Notes: a model not told the origin generated them from the letters alone. Counted from the first letter of the stretch, positions 37,261 through 46,904 are shown. The stretch: 64,000 nt of DNA from CAZYMI01 sp964648505 (GCA_964648505.1 CAZYMI010000008.1:19849-83848); one strand, 5' to 3'. Translations and numbers: made by a program.

Positions 37261-37748
37261 GATAAGGCATCCTCTTCTTCAACAATCCGGTAAAATATAT
37301 GCGCCCCTATTCTTGCACAAGGATCACGACGTGATGCCCATGCCGGGTTAATCTGCTGTGTGTGATAATGCGTAGCGCCTTGTGTAATATCTTGAAGCTG
37401 CCCACGTAAAGCAGAATTTGCGATATCAAGTGCCAAAGCAAAGACGGGGTTATCTTCTGTCACCCCTAAAAGCTTGGTATAATTGGGATCATTTTTATTC
37501 CAGCATGAAAATTGGTATGGCTTTAAACAGACACGCAAAACATCATTGCCCCACCAATAGCCGCCAAACAGCCCCGCAACCTCAACACGGTTTAAAATAA
37601 CATTGGCTACAGCGCGCATTCCTGTTTCTCCTTCTCCGCGTGCTTCGCCCCATAACGTTCTGGCCAGCACATCAAGGGTCATATCTTTTGAAAACTGGCG
37701 GGCACCCGTTTTATTTTTTTGCCCAGGTGTCATTGTTGGTATTGTCAT
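37257..37748 (-). CDS. SleB-like cell wall hydrolase (endolysin)
   Basis: The 163-aa protein matches the SleB/CwlJ hydrolase family: LARTLWGEARGEGETGMRAV with the catalytic Glu, VANVILNRV, and the QFSCWNKNDPN segment. Such enzymes cleave peptidoglycan glycan strands and serve as endolysins in many alphaproteobacterial phages and gene transfer agents. No signal sequence is visible, so export depends on the holin. It sits between holin and the small TM protein, all overlapping by four bases. Confidence 0.85.
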   Translation of the reverse strand: MTIPTMTPGQKNKTGARQFSKDMTLDVLARTLWGEARGEGETGMRAVANVILNRVEVAGLFGGYWWGNDVLRVCLKPYQFSCWNKNDPNYTKLLGVTEDNPVFALALDIANSALRGQLQDITQGATHYHTQQINPAWASRRDPCARIGAHIFYRIVEEEDALS

Positions 37749-38050
37749 GATTTTTCCTTTCTTGATTTTGCTGACAGCACTTCGGCCTTTACCGATGTGA
37801 TATCAAGCTTTGCTTCAATGCGTAGTAAGTGTGATGTCAAACGATTTTCAAGTTCTCTCACCGATGATGTTTGCGCATAATTTCGTGCCATATCAACGCG
37901 TAGAGCGCTCAGGGCATCGCGTTGTTTTTGCAAACTCAGTTCCAGATCTTGTCGTGTTTTAATCATAAATCCGAATAGGCCCGTCATTACGGGGATCTCA
38001 ATCACGGTAATCCACCAGATCAGATCATGCATTGTGGTTGCAGGCTCCAT
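37745..38050 (-). CDS. Small membrane/coiled-coil lysis-module protein
   Basis: The 101-aa product has one N-terminal membrane helix (about residues 9-28) followed by a long charged coiled coil (KTRQDLELSLQKQRDALSALR and beyond). This is the layout of spanin inner-membrane subunits or antiholin-type proteins. Its position between terminase and endolysin is also typical. No sequence motif fixes the role. Confidence 0.55.
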   Translation of the reverse strand: MEPATTMHDLIWWITVIEIPVMTGLFGFMIKTRQDLELSLQKQRDALSALRVDMARNYAQTSSVRELENRLTSHLLRIEAKLDITSVKAEVLSAKSRKEKS

Positions 38051-38061
38051 GTGTACTCTCC

Positions 38062-39531
38062 TTAAATTTTAAAATCGGTTATTGCGCGGCTTGGCTGCAT
38101 CCCTTTGCGCCAAATAGGCCCACCAGCAATGCGCCCGCCCGATAAACGAACAGGTTCCAGACTAATAGCGCCTGCAACAGCATCCAGCCCATCATCAGAT
38201 GTGTTGGCGCCTGGCCGCCAATCTTGCATCTCATTAAAAAAACGGCTGGAAAAAACAGTTTCATGCGCATGTAAAATTCTGCCCGCAAGCGGCGCATCAA
38301 AAGCTTCAAGAATGCGGATATCTTTTGCCTTACGACTTGAAACTTCAAGAACAGAAGCTGGAACACGCAACGCCATCAGTTCACGCCGTAAAATTGCGGG
38401 CAAAAAACGTCCAATACCATTTATTTCAATGGCAACCGATGGCAGATAAAGCGCTTTGATTAAGCTTGCAACAATTTTACACTGCTGGGTCGCTTCATCT
38501 TCGGGGCTGGCTTTAGTGGTTTTGATATATTCAACCTTGTGCAGGTATATTTGCCCATTTTTATCTGTAAATGCGGCTGCAAAAACACTACCATCACCTT
38601 GCGTAGATCCAAACGCAGGGTCCCACCATGATGATCCTGATACAAGTTCGCGATCACCCAGATACAACGATCCCAGCTCTTTTGCCATTTCAAGTGTGTG
38701 GCTGTATCGCTGCAATGACTGCCATTCAAGACGACCTTGCGTAATATTCACAGGTTCAAGCATCATCTGTGAACGGAAGCGGTTAGGGCCTGTGTGAATT
38801 TTTAAACGCTCAATATCCTCATTTGAAAAACGTTCTGGCCAGCTTGATACACCATGCTGATTATGAATAGGAATCTTCAGTGTTTTAAAGCTCCGCAAAA
38901 ATGGCGCACTATCTGGAAGTTCTGCGCGCTGCTTGGTCGTATATATCGTATCAAAACTATGTGGCGTACCTACATAAAGCTGCGTGCCACCGCTTGCAAG
39001 TACATAGTCTATTTCCATTAGCTTTGCCCGTAACTCTTCACGCTTATCGGCACTATCAGCTGTATTGGGCACTTCCACATCATCACAAATAACAATATCT
39101 GCGCGTGATCCAGTAAAATTTGCATTTAAACCACGCGCCAGCATGGATGGGTCACGTAATTCAAGTTCACGTTTGATTGTGAATCTGTCAGTGCCCCATT
39201 GGTCCGGCGCATCGGGTTTTAAATGCGGTGTCAAGGTATGACGTTCAATAATGCGCTTCACATTACGCACCATTTTTCGTGCCAAAAGCATATCAGCAGC
39301 AATCACCATGATGCGTAATTCAGGCTTGATATATAAAAGCCAGGCACAGAACAAACCTACAATTGTTGACTTGCCTGCGCTACGAAAAGCCATCAGTAAT
39401 AATCGTGTTTCTGTTTTTGTATAACGCGCTTCAAGCCAGCGGGCGATTTTAAGATGCAAGCCTGGTGTTGATTGCCTTTGTTGCTGGTTCCACATCACAA
39501 CAAAAAGTGGAAATGATATGCTTTCCGTCAT
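38062..39531 (-). CDS. terL: Terminase large subunit
   Basis: The ATPase has a Walker A-like AFRSAGKSTI at about 48-57 and Walker B IVICDDVEV (Asp150, Asp151), followed by an RNase H-like nuclease domain that opens with WWDPAFGSTQGDG. The 489-aa length and order of motifs fit the large terminase of T7-like and related podoviruses. It packages DNA into the capsid. The start overlaps the 118-aa gene upstream by four bases. Confidence 0.85.
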   Translation of the reverse strand: MTESISFPLFVVMWNQQQRQSTPGLHLKIARWLEARYTKTETRLLLMAFRSAGKSTIVGLFCAWLLYIKPELRIMVIAADMLLARKMVRNVKRIIERHTLTPHLKPDAPDQWGTDRFTIKRELELRDPSMLARGLNANFTGSRADIVICDDVEVPNTADSADKREELRAKLMEIDYVLASGGTQLYVGTPHSFDTIYTTKQRAELPDSAPFLRSFKTLKIPIHNQHGVSSWPERFSNEDIERLKIHTGPNRFRSQMMLEPVNITQGRLEWQSLQRYSHTLEMAKELGSLYLGDRELVSGSSWWDPAFGSTQGDGSVFAAAFTDKNGQIYLHKVEYIKTTKASPEDEATQQCKIVASLIKALYLPSVAIEINGIGRFLPAILRRELMALRVPASVLEVSSRKAKDIRILEAFDAPLAGRILHAHETVFSSRFFNEMQDWRPGANTSDDGLDAVAGAISLEPVRLSGGRIAGGPIWRKGMQPSRAITDFKI

Positions 39532-39884
39532 GCGCCATACATCCCTTCTTCATCTTCACTGCCATCATCTTGATCGCAATCTGGGCTGTTATAGTTTTTC
39601 AGTTCAAATTCTGCTTGATTAATCATCGCTTTTAGTTCAGCGCATTTGTCAGCTTCTATCACTGTTTCATCAGGCAGTTCAGCCCAACGTGCCAGTTTTA
39701 AAAGCAGTTCCACATGAGCAATAGCGACTTTGCAGGCTGTGTGATGTGCTGAAAATCCTTTGGCATCATCAGGTACATCACCTTCCATGAAACGTCGATA
39801 AGACCCCAATGCGCGCGCGATTGATTCCGGCAAAAAGCTGGCAACACGAGCGCGTGTCTGCGCCGTAATTGATTGTTCTGTCAT
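39528..39884 (-). CDS. Small phage protein, possible small terminase subunit
   Basis: The 118-aa protein is acidic at its C-terminus (SPDCDQDDGSEDEEG) and helical elsewhere. Its place directly upstream of the large terminase gene, with an ATGA overlap, suggests a DNA-packaging partner, but no helix-turn-helix is obvious and similarity alone does not show this. Other possibilities are a head-completion or regulatory factor. Confidence 0.5.
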   Translation of the reverse strand: MTEQSITAQTRARVASFLPESIARALGSYRRFMEGDVPDDAKGFSAHHTACKVAIAHVELLLKLARWAELPDETVIEADKCAELKAMINQAEFELKNYNSPDCDQDDGSEDEEGMYGA

Positions 39885-39898
39885 ATTCGCACTCTTTC

Positions 39899-41929
39899 TT
39901 AATTATACCGTGAAAGAATGCGCCACCGCACACCATCAGAAATAACTGTGATTGCTGAATTGTCACCATTGAGTGTGATCGCTGCGCCATTATCAAGTGT
40001 AGTGCCGCCAAGCACTGTAATATTCATCGTTTGAGTAGCGACACTTATTTTCTTGATTGTAATCGTTCGACCTATCGCATTCGTTGCCGATGGCGTAGGT
40101 AGCCTTGTTGTCATGTTACCATTATTGGTAATAACGTAAGTGTCTGCCAACATATCGATATCATATGTACCGCTTGAAAATGTAACCGTACGCATACCTC
40201 GACTGACTGCTGGTGATGAAATAACATGCCAGCTAACACCATTAGAAAAAAGCGTTACAGAATCGATACGGCTTGAAAGAATCAAATCTCGTGTTTCAAT
40301 CTGCGCTCCTGCATGATCTGTGATTGTAACAGCGTTCAATGATGTGTCTGATTTTTTTACAACCATATAGCAGCCGGAAACACTGGTCGCATTTGGTAAC
40401 TGAAAGGTAACCGCACCTGCCGCCGCAGACACCAGATGCAAGCTATAGGCAGCATTCGCTACAACGATACCTGATAAAGCATAGTTCTGTGGCGTGTAGC
40501 GCATTGTTTGGGCTGTCAGGTCACTGATATTCGTACGCAATAATTTATTTTTATCAACCGCGCCTGCATTACGTGCTGTATATTGGCCTGATGACAAATC
40601 ATCAATAACTGTGCCCGCACCCAAGGCTTGCAAATCTTCAATAACAGTATTAAGCGAACCACTTTCCAACCTGATATGGGCTGCGCTTGCATGTGCATTA
40701 ACCCGCACCCCTTCAAGCCGTGTTCCTGAAACACCACTTGCAATTCTAATACATGCGGTGGAAGGGGTTGTTATATCCGCGCTTATTCGTGAAAAGCAGT
40801 TTTGTTCAATACCTGATTGAACAAAAATTGCGTTTCCAGTAACAGCCTGCCCTTGCGGATCAAGACAGATATTTTCAAAATTATTTCGTGATGGTGCAAG
40901 CCCGGCACCAGATGTCACCAATTTAATTCCATCACCAGTGAATTTTTGGATTGCAATGCCTGTAAAATGATTTGATTGGCATGGTCGTAAGCTATTGGTA
41001 AAACCATCAAGTTCGATGCCGCTTATACATTGATCAATGATTATATTACTTAATGTATTATTGGTACAAGCCCCTTCGCGACCATAAAGTTTAAACGCAA
41101 GTTGTGCTTGTTCAATTTTTACATTATCAATCTTTGTATTGCCTGCAACAACTTCAAAAACAGTAAAATTACTTGCCAGCGCGCGAATGACAGATGATGC
41201 GCCAACCCCTGTTAAAGCTTGCCCCGCTTGCAGTGTAATCGTACCCGATATCAGGTAAACACCTTTTGGTACAAATACATATCCATGCGCTGCAAGTGCC
41301 GCATTAAAAGCATTTGTATCATCTGCAAGACCATTACCAACAGCTCCGAAATCTTTTACTGAAACAGCGTCATTTGCACGGCTGTTAATGGTGCGTGCTG
41401 ACCCTCCTGATACCGTCACATTAACAGCAGGCGGTGGCGTTATATCATTCACTGGATACGCAACAGGATTACCAGCAGAATCAAAACCAAGTGCATGATT
41501 AGCACGCTCTGAGAGCAATGGTAAGGTTGTGATCGGGGGAAGGTTTTCGCTGTCTGAAAAACGTAAAACGGCGCTATTTTCATTTTCAAGCTGCTGTAAC
41601 CCTGCGACTAAATAATCAAGTTCTGTATTAATAACATTGGCAGAAAAATCTCCGCCCTCTAAAAAATCAGTGGTCCGCTGAATTTTAAGCTGACGTTTCA
41701 AACTGACAACCTGCCCTGATGCCGGAGCAATTGTAAAAACAACATTCCCCCCTTCTGTCTGGCCTGCACCCGTTATAGTGTATCCGCTATTTTGTAATGT
41801 GCCGTCAATGTAAACCTTTAAATCATCTATCGTAAAAATTGGAAAAGAATACGAAAAAATATTCTGAGTTCCATTCGCAAGAAAACGAATAACAGGTGTT
41901 ACATCTGGAATTTGTATATGTGTTGTCAT
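39899..41929 (-). CDS. Tail fibre/tailspike with pectate-lyase-like beta-helix
   Basis: Residues 1-130 resemble the N-terminal virion-attachment domain of T7-like tail fibres (FLANGTQNIFSYSFPIF and QRTTDFLEGGDFSA). From about residue 185 the segment VSVKDFGAVGNGLADDTNAF begins a right-handed parallel beta-helix of the pectate-lyase 3 type, rich in Asn/Ile/Val repeats. The C-terminus has a second beta-rich module. Such proteins bind and often degrade surface polysaccharide, so this gene would set the host range. Confidence 0.8.
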   Translation of the reverse strand: MTTHIQIPDVTPVIRFLANGTQNIFSYSFPIFTIDDLKVYIDGTLQNSGYTITGAGQTEGGNVVFTIAPASGQVVSLKRQLKIQRTTDFLEGGDFSANVINTELDYLVAGLQQLENENSAVLRFSDSENLPPITTLPLLSERANHALGFDSAGNPVAYPVNDITPPPAVNVTVSGGSARTINSRANDAVSVKDFGAVGNGLADDTNAFNAALAAHGYVFVPKGVYLISGTITLQAGQALTGVGASSVIRALASNFTVFEVVAGNTKIDNVKIEQAQLAFKLYGREGACTNNTLSNIIIDQCISGIELDGFTNSLRPCQSNHFTGIAIQKFTGDGIKLVTSGAGLAPSRNNFENICLDPQGQAVTGNAIFVQSGIEQNCFSRISADITTPSTACIRIASGVSGTRLEGVRVNAHASAAHIRLESGSLNTVIEDLQALGAGTVIDDLSSGQYTARNAGAVDKNKLLRTNISDLTAQTMRYTPQNYALSGIVVANAAYSLHLVSAAAGAVTFQLPNATSVSGCYMVVKKSDTSLNAVTITDHAGAQIETRDLILSSRIDSVTLFSNGVSWHVISSPAVSRGMRTVTFSSGTYDIDMLADTYVITNNGNMTTRLPTPSATNAIGRTITIKKISVATQTMNITVLGGTTLDNGAAITLNGDNSAITVISDGVRWRILSRYN

Positions 41930-41947
41930 GATATATCCTCTTTATGG

Positions 41948-42427
41948 TTAGCCAAATAAAATACGGTCAATTCGATTTCTTTCCGACAATCTGCTTTGTT
42001 CAAGCAGGTCTAGTCGGCTATTGTTGCCAGCCCGCGCATCAAGCGCACGGCTGCGCATCTGATCAAGTTTTTCACGTTGTTTTTTTTCTTCATCTGATTC
42101 CTCAAAAAGGCCAAGTAAAACAGCTTCGGCTGATCCATCAGCGCCTGACACGCCTTGTGCACCAAATTGTGCTTTCTGTCTGGAAACAGCGCGCCTTAAA
42201 GCTTTTTGACGTTCTATTTCCGCCTGGTCTGATGCAAATGCCTGCTGTTCACGCTGCGCATTTGCTGTCTGACGCGCTTGTTCTTGCTGTAATTTTGCTG
42301 CTTTTAAAGAAGCTGAATTATCCCGTACAAGGTTGATTGTTGAGAATACTGTATCAAGTCCAGATACAAGCGTTGCCGCTTTTCCTAAAGCAGGAAGAGC
42401 GGCTGTAAATGTCGGTAAGGCTGCCAT
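41948..42427 (-). CDS. Internal virion-like protein (T7 gp14-like position)
   Basis: The protein has an Ala-rich hydrophobic N-terminus, a central Gln/Ala/Arg-rich helix and a charged tail (159 aa). Composition and position between tail fibre and tail-nozzle genes match the small internal/ejection proteins of podoviruses. The segment GAQGVSGADGSAEAVLLG is typical of these proteins. There are no separate gp15/gp16 homologues in the window. Confidence 0.6.
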   Translation of the reverse strand: MAALPTFTAALPALGKAATLVSGLDTVFSTINLVRDNSASLKAAKLQQEQARQTANAQREQQAFASDQAEIERQKALRRAVSRQKAQFGAQGVSGADGSAEAVLLGLFEESDEEKKQREKLDQMRSRALDARAGNNSRLDLLEQSRLSERNRIDRILFG

Positions 42428-42429
42428 TT

Positions 42430-44322
42430 TCAGTTCACTTTCATTTCGGTGTTAACGGATAAAATTGTAAGCGGTAAAGGGCTGCTGCCTGCTATGCGCC
42501 ACAATGGCGCTGTCATGTCATGCTGCCAGCCCAGTGCGCGCACACGAACATCACCGCTATAAGGGTTAGGCTCAGCATCTAAAATACCTGCACCTAAATT
42601 GCGCAAAGGTACATCACGCGCGCCTTGTCCTAGATCGACACTAAAAGCTGGAGTGTCTTTCAACCTGAAAGTCGCCTCCACTAACCTTGTCGCACGCGCG
42701 CTTCCAGCTGCTGATAATATTGAAGGGGGAAGCGGCTCTATCAGGTGCGTATAAGGCAAGCCCACCTGAACAGAAAGCGCCGCACTATTAAGGGTTATCT
42801 GGCCATCTTGAACAGTTTGTTCTAACTGGGGCACACCATCGGCACGGATTGTAGCAACAAGCCCTTCCAAGTGCCCAAGACCAGACCAAATTTTTTGCGG
42901 CGTTGTAGCTTCCCCAGATAAACCTGCATCACAAAAAATATCTTTACTAAACTGTTCAAGAAAAAAACTATTGTTCCTATAGCACACGACATATACATCA
43001 CGACCCACAACAGCAATCGAATGCACATGACCTTGTGTTTCATGTAAGGTCCAGGCAATAACCTGTTCTGACCTGTAAATAGTAACCGTGGCGAACTTTC
43101 CATCCGCACGCACCAGATACAAAAGTCTATTTTGCGGATCATAATCCTGGTCGATCGGGTTTTCAGCAATTTCCGGCGATAACAACGCCAGATCGGTTGA
43201 TTGATAGGCCTGTTCAAGATCCGTATAAAGAAATTCACGTACCGCAGAACCTGTTCTGGCGATATAAAGGGTTGCACCATCCACATCAAGGGGGCGGATA
43301 TTACGGTCCGTGCGCGAGCCAATACGTGTCTGCCGTTTAATTTGTACATTCGCAGGGGTTAAAGGATCGCCTGTGACCATCCACTCTGCGCCCGATGTAA
43401 AGACCTGCAGATGTCGTCCAGAAAAAACATTGCGGATCGCATTAACCTGATCTGACAGAATTGAAAATTCAATTGCCTGATCATCAAGCCCCGTTCCCAA
43501 ATCAAAATTAAACAGATCGCCACTTTGTGAAAACCAAAGTCTGTTTGGTAAATCACGGCTGCCGCCAATGACCAGTCGGTCTTGATGAAAAACAGCCGAC
43601 ACAGGATAACCACGCACCGCGGAAAATGCCTGTTCTGCCCAATCTGTTAAAGCTGTAACGCCTGCAAGCGTTTCAATGACTGTTGCAGAAAGATTTGTTT
43701 GATTGATATATCCTGTTACCAATATTTCCTTACCGCCTAGCTTTAAGCGTGTATTGACATACGCACTGGTAAAAACTGCAGCCGATGCGGTCAGTGTTAT
43801 AGACCCTGTGGTAGCAGATGGTGTCAGCGTTACAGAAGCGGGCGCATATTTAAAAAATGGTTCGCGGGCTATGCCGTTCACAATAGCCCATTGCCAATCT
43901 GACACCGCCCAAATGTCGCCCGTTTGGCGCGTGATACGCTTTGGCGGAACATCAGGATGAACAACAAGTAAAGTATCTGCGCTTTGGGTCCAGTTGATCT
44001 GATCAATCTGTGACTCTGTCCATGGGGTGGATAATGTGGCAATAAAAACGCCGTCGGCAAATATATCTGTGCGCAAATGCTGAACAGCCAACACATAAAC
44101 CTGATCTGAGTTAAACTCAAACGCAACCAACCTTGCGCGTGAAGGAAGTGTTGCAAGATAAAATGTGCCGTAACGTCTGGATACGCCACCTGTCGGTGCA
44201 ATAAATAAGTTTCGTAACTTCAACGCACCGTTTTCGTATGCTCTTAAATCGCCACGGCCTAAAATACTGGATGATACTTCGCCTGCCGTAAAATTGGTTT
44301 TGGTTTCAAGAATTTTTGTCAT
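42430..44322 (-). CDS. Tail stabilisation/nozzle protein
   Basis: The 630-aa protein starts with FTAGEVSSSILGRGDLRAYENGALKLRNLFIAPTGG (quoted in part: ENGALKLRN and APTGGVSRR), the signature of the podovirus stabilisation or tail-tubular B-type proteins. It is predicted to be beta-propeller rich. It plugs and extends the tail below the adaptor ring. It begins two bases after the adaptor gene. Confidence 0.78.
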   Translation of the reverse strand: MTKILETKTNFTAGEVSSSILGRGDLRAYENGALKLRNLFIAPTGGVSRRYGTFYLATLPSRARLVAFEFNSDQVYVLAVQHLRTDIFADGVFIATLSTPWTESQIDQINWTQSADTLLVVHPDVPPKRITRQTGDIWAVSDWQWAIVNGIAREPFFKYAPASVTLTPSATTGSITLTASAAVFTSAYVNTRLKLGGKEILVTGYINQTNLSATVIETLAGVTALTDWAEQAFSAVRGYPVSAVFHQDRLVIGGSRDLPNRLWFSQSGDLFNFDLGTGLDDQAIEFSILSDQVNAIRNVFSGRHLQVFTSGAEWMVTGDPLTPANVQIKRQTRIGSRTDRNIRPLDVDGATLYIARTGSAVREFLYTDLEQAYQSTDLALLSPEIAENPIDQDYDPQNRLLYLVRADGKFATVTIYRSEQVIAWTLHETQGHVHSIAVVGRDVYVVCYRNNSFFLEQFSKDIFCDAGLSGEATTPQKIWSGLGHLEGLVATIRADGVPQLEQTVQDGQITLNSAALSVQVGLPYTHLIEPLPPSILSAAGSARATRLVEATFRLKDTPAFSVDLGQGARDVPLRNLGAGILDAEPNPYSGDVRVRALGWQHDMTAPLWRIAGSSPLPLTILSVNTEMKVN

Positions 44323-44324
44323 GA

Positions 44325-44894
44325 TTACCCGCGCGCGTTAATCAAAGAAAAGTCATTAATGCGATTTGGTGTATCTTGCTGCGCGTCGACCTGACGGGCT
44401 TTAGCAAATTCAGCTTCGGCTAATTTATACAACGCCTCAGCACGCTGCGTATTTTCTGTGATCGGTATACAAAACTCTGCCGACAATTTAGCAATAATGG
44501 CAGCATCAAAATATGGGGGGAAATCTTCTTCAGCGGGGGCGAATAAATATGTCAGCGTTACATCTTCTGCGTTTGTTTCAAGCTTGCCTTTGGCAATGCG
44601 GTAATTGAGCCCGCGTGACTGTGTACCTGAACCCGCAGACAAAGCCCGTAAAAATCCCGTTGGTAACTGATAGGCATAAGCATAATCTGTTTGGGGGCCT
44701 TCTGCTAATCTTGCGAGCGTCGCAGATGTTGTTGCAAACCCCCAGCCATATTGGGAAAGCAAAGCATCGCGTATAGAAGGAAATAACGCGCCCGCTATCC
44801 CCGCTTCAACGGATCCATCAGAAAATGATGTAATAGGGTTAGCGCCAAGCTTAATTAAAGCGCGCGCGCATAGTGCAATCGCAGATAAAGCCAT
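44325..44894 (-). CDS. Tail adaptor (tubular A-like) protein
   Basis: With the ATG at 44894 the protein begins MALSAIALCARALIKLGANPI, and contains SQYGWGFA. This is the helical adaptor pattern that joins portal to nozzle in T7-like phages. The upstream AGGAG site supports this start over a longer frame from 44963. The length is 189 aa. Confidence 0.75.
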   Translation of the reverse strand: MALSAIALCARALIKLGANPITSFSDGSVEAGIAGALFPSIRDALLSQYGWGFATTSATLARLAEGPQTDYAYAYQLPTGFLRALSAGSGTQSRGLNYRIAKGKLETNAEDVTLTYLFAPAEEDFPPYFDAAIIAKLSAEFCIPITENTQRAEALYKLAEAEFAKARQVDAQQDTPNRINDFSLINARG

Positions 44895-44992
44895 TGTTCG
44901 TTCTCCTGATAATATTAAAAAAAGGGGGGATGGCAGCACGGCCGCGCCGCCATCCCGGGTCATGAGCCTGTGTTTAATCGCGCTATAGGGTA

Positions 44993-45232
44993 TTACGCGT
45001 ACACAGTGATGCTGACGACCGAACCCGTATTGCCTGTTACGATATAAAATTTAGTGCTTGGAACACCGTCTGTATCGATATTGACAATAACCAGATCATT
45101 GACACGAAGCATATCAGCCGCAGCATTAAAATATCCTGCTGTGATAACGCTTGAATCAAAGGTTGTGTAATGCCACAGCGTGAAATTATTGGCATATGCC
45201 AAAACGCTAAGGTCTTTAGATAAAAAGGCCAT
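44993..45232 (-). CDS. Small phage structural protein (decoration or head-fibre type)
   Basis: The 79-aa product is beta-rich (LWHYTTFDSS, DLVIVNIDTDG, KFYIVTGNTGS) and comes directly downstream of the major capsid gene. Proteins of this size and position often decorate capsids. A good AGGAG site precedes the ATG. No more precise family is recognised. Confidence 0.6.
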   Translation of the reverse strand: MAFLSKDLSVLAYANNFTLWHYTTFDSSVITAGYFNAAADMLRVNDLVIVNIDTDGVPSTKFYIVTGNTGSVVSITVYA

Positions 45233-45258
45233 AATAATATCTCCTGATTTAAGTTGGA

Positions 45259-46089
45259 TTAGTCTGGGGTTTCGTCACAATTGATAACAACAACGCCCGA
45301 CCCATCGATAAGGGCTGCGCCTTGGCTCATCATATTGTTGACAAAGTGCGCCGCGCGATCACCATGCCAGGTGATATCTGTTTGCACATCAGAGCCGGAT
45401 GCATGGCCGACAGCTGTTTTGTGAAACCAGTAGCATGATCTGATATCATTGACGTCTTTCGGCAAACCTGAATACGGCATCCAGATTGTACCCAGCCATT
45501 TTTTGGCCTGCCCGCCTTTATAAGGTAGTTCATCTTGGCCAACATAGTCTGCATTAACAAATTCACTGAGTTTCAAAAGCTGTGACCATTGCTTCCAGCC
45601 AACAACAGCGAATCTTTGGCCATCATCAGGTACTTCTGCTGCGCCCAGACGCTCAAAACCATCCAGAATCTTATCCAGCGTAATACCAATATTGGCATCT
45701 GGAATAACCTGAGAGGTTGCTGTTGCAAGGGCGTTCACAATCAGATCATCTGTTTTGCGGCCAATCGCATAAGCACCAGCATTGGCAATAACAAGCCGTT
45801 CATCATGATTAATTTTAAGCTCCTGAGGTTTATCAACCCAGTCACCAGCAAAATAATCTTGCAGCACACATTCCACGGCTGTGTGTGCAATATTCATCAC
45901 CGGCACCATACCGTGTGTTGATTTGGTTGAAGCGGTACCACGGCCAACGCGCTGGAAGACAACCGTTGAACCTTTGACGTTATTAATGTTGCGAACACTT
46001 GAGCGCAAACGTGATCCAAGCCTTTGATAGGCTTCGTGCACATCGCGTTCGAACTGCTTTGTAAAAGAGGTTTCGATACTGACAGACAT
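45259..46089 (-). CDS. Major capsid protein
   Basis: From MSVSIETSFTKQF the 276-aa protein has the layout of podovirus major capsid proteins: an N-arm, a GSTVVFQRVG segment, KTDDLIVNAL, and a late AVVGWKQWSQLLKL helix. Scaffold and portal genes lie upstream and adaptor and tail genes downstream, which supports the call. An ATG at 46104 is five codons earlier; neither start has a strong ribosome site. Expression would begin at the near-consensus promoter at 46292-46320. Confidence 0.75.
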   Translation of the reverse strand: MSVSIETSFTKQFERDVHEAYQRLGSRLRSSVRNINNVKGSTVVFQRVGRGTASTKSTHGMVPVMNIAHTAVECVLQDYFAGDWVDKPQELKINHDERLVIANAGAYAIGRKTDDLIVNALATATSQVIPDANIGITLDKILDGFERLGAAEVPDDGQRFAVVGWKQWSQLLKLSEFVNADYVGQDELPYKGGQAKKWLGTIWMPYSGLPKDVNDIRSCYWFHKTAVGHASGSDVQTDITWHGDRAAHFVNNMMSQGAALIDGSGVVVINCDETPD

Positions 46090-46237
46090 TGTTGTCACTT
46101 TCATAAGTTAGAGGGTTTAAAAGCTGCGGTGTGACAAGGCATGAAGGGTTAACGGCAGGTTTTCCCATGCCGGCCCATAGGCCTGTCGGTCAGAAGGGGG
46201 CGCGCCAAGCGCGTTATCCGCTTTAAAGTAACCGCAT

Positions 46238-46282
46238 AAAAAAACGCCCGCTTTGAACCTTTAAAGGCGCAATTCGGGCGTT
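46238..46282 (-). terminator. Terminator-like hairpin (attenuator) just after the capsid promoter
   Basis: On the minus strand CGCCCG and CGGGCG pair around a 24-base loop that itself contains CCTTTAAAGG. The stem is flanked by AA/TT and followed by seven Ts. It begins at about +2 of the transcript predicted from the promoter at 46292-46320, so most transcripts would stop after about 45 bases unless termination is bypassed. Confidence 0.65.
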
Positions 46283-46291
46283 GATGGTTTT

Positions 46292-46320
46292 AATATAAGA
46301 ATTTAATCCTAAATTGTCAA
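46292..46320 (-). promoter_or_regulatory. Sigma-70-type promoter with embedded operator, capsid transcript
   Basis: On the minus strand TTGACA is followed by a 17-base spacer and TATATT. The spacer contains AGGATTAAATTCT, an inverted-repeat-like match to the operator at 50192-50207. The flanking bases are also shared with the 50187-50216 promoter, so both are probably bound by one regulator. Confidence 0.75.
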
Positions 46321-46458
46321 GAGGTTTTTTTATCCTCGATCTTTACAGGATGATTATTGCCCCTTATTTCTTTATTATCTTGATTTAGGGGAAATTTCTT
46401 GTTATTCGTTATGACAAGAAAAGAGTATTAAAACATCGCGATACGGGGAGTATCAACA

Positions 46459-46848
46459 ATGATGAAATTATTAGCCAAGTATCTTGGCCTTGGCACAAGC
46501 GCAACACAAGAATCGCCTCAGCATAGACGAATCCATCCGCGCCGCGGCAATGATTTGTGCGTCAGTGTGATTAATGGAAAATTATTTCCTGTTGAAAATT
46601 GGTCAATGGGGGGCATGTTGCTGGCAGGTGATGCACGACTTTTTGGGCTGAACCAGATGATTGATCTGACCTTAAAATTTCGCTTACGCGAACAAATTAT
46701 TGATATCGGCCAAAAAGCACGCATTGTCCGTAAATCAGAAGATAAATTCGCTCTTGAATTTCTTGATGTTCCAGCGGCTATCAAAAACAAATTCCAGATG
46801 GTCATCGATGATCAAATGATGAATGAAATGTCAGGCGTTCCAGCCTAA
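46459..46848 (+). CDS. PilZ-domain protein
   Basis: The 129-aa protein has the PilZ signature: RRIHPRRGN with the R-x3-R c-di-GMP motif, and NWSMGGMLL with the (D/N)-x-S-x-x-G motif. PilZ proteins bind cyclic di-GMP and affect motility, biofilm or signalling. It is on the plus strand inside an otherwise minus-strand phage block, between the capsid and scaffold genes, with its own terminator. It looks like an inserted accessory (moron) gene. Confidence 0.85.
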   Translation: MMKLLAKYLGLGTSATQESPQHRRIHPRRGNDLCVSVINGKLFPVENWSMGGMLLAGDARLFGLNQMIDLTLKFRLREQIIDIGQKARIVRKSEDKFALEFLDVPAAIKNKFQMVIDDQMMNEMSGVPA

Positions 46849-46904
46849 ACTTTATAAGCTTAAAGTCTGATTGATTTCAATTACGCACTTATAATGTTGA
46901 TATA

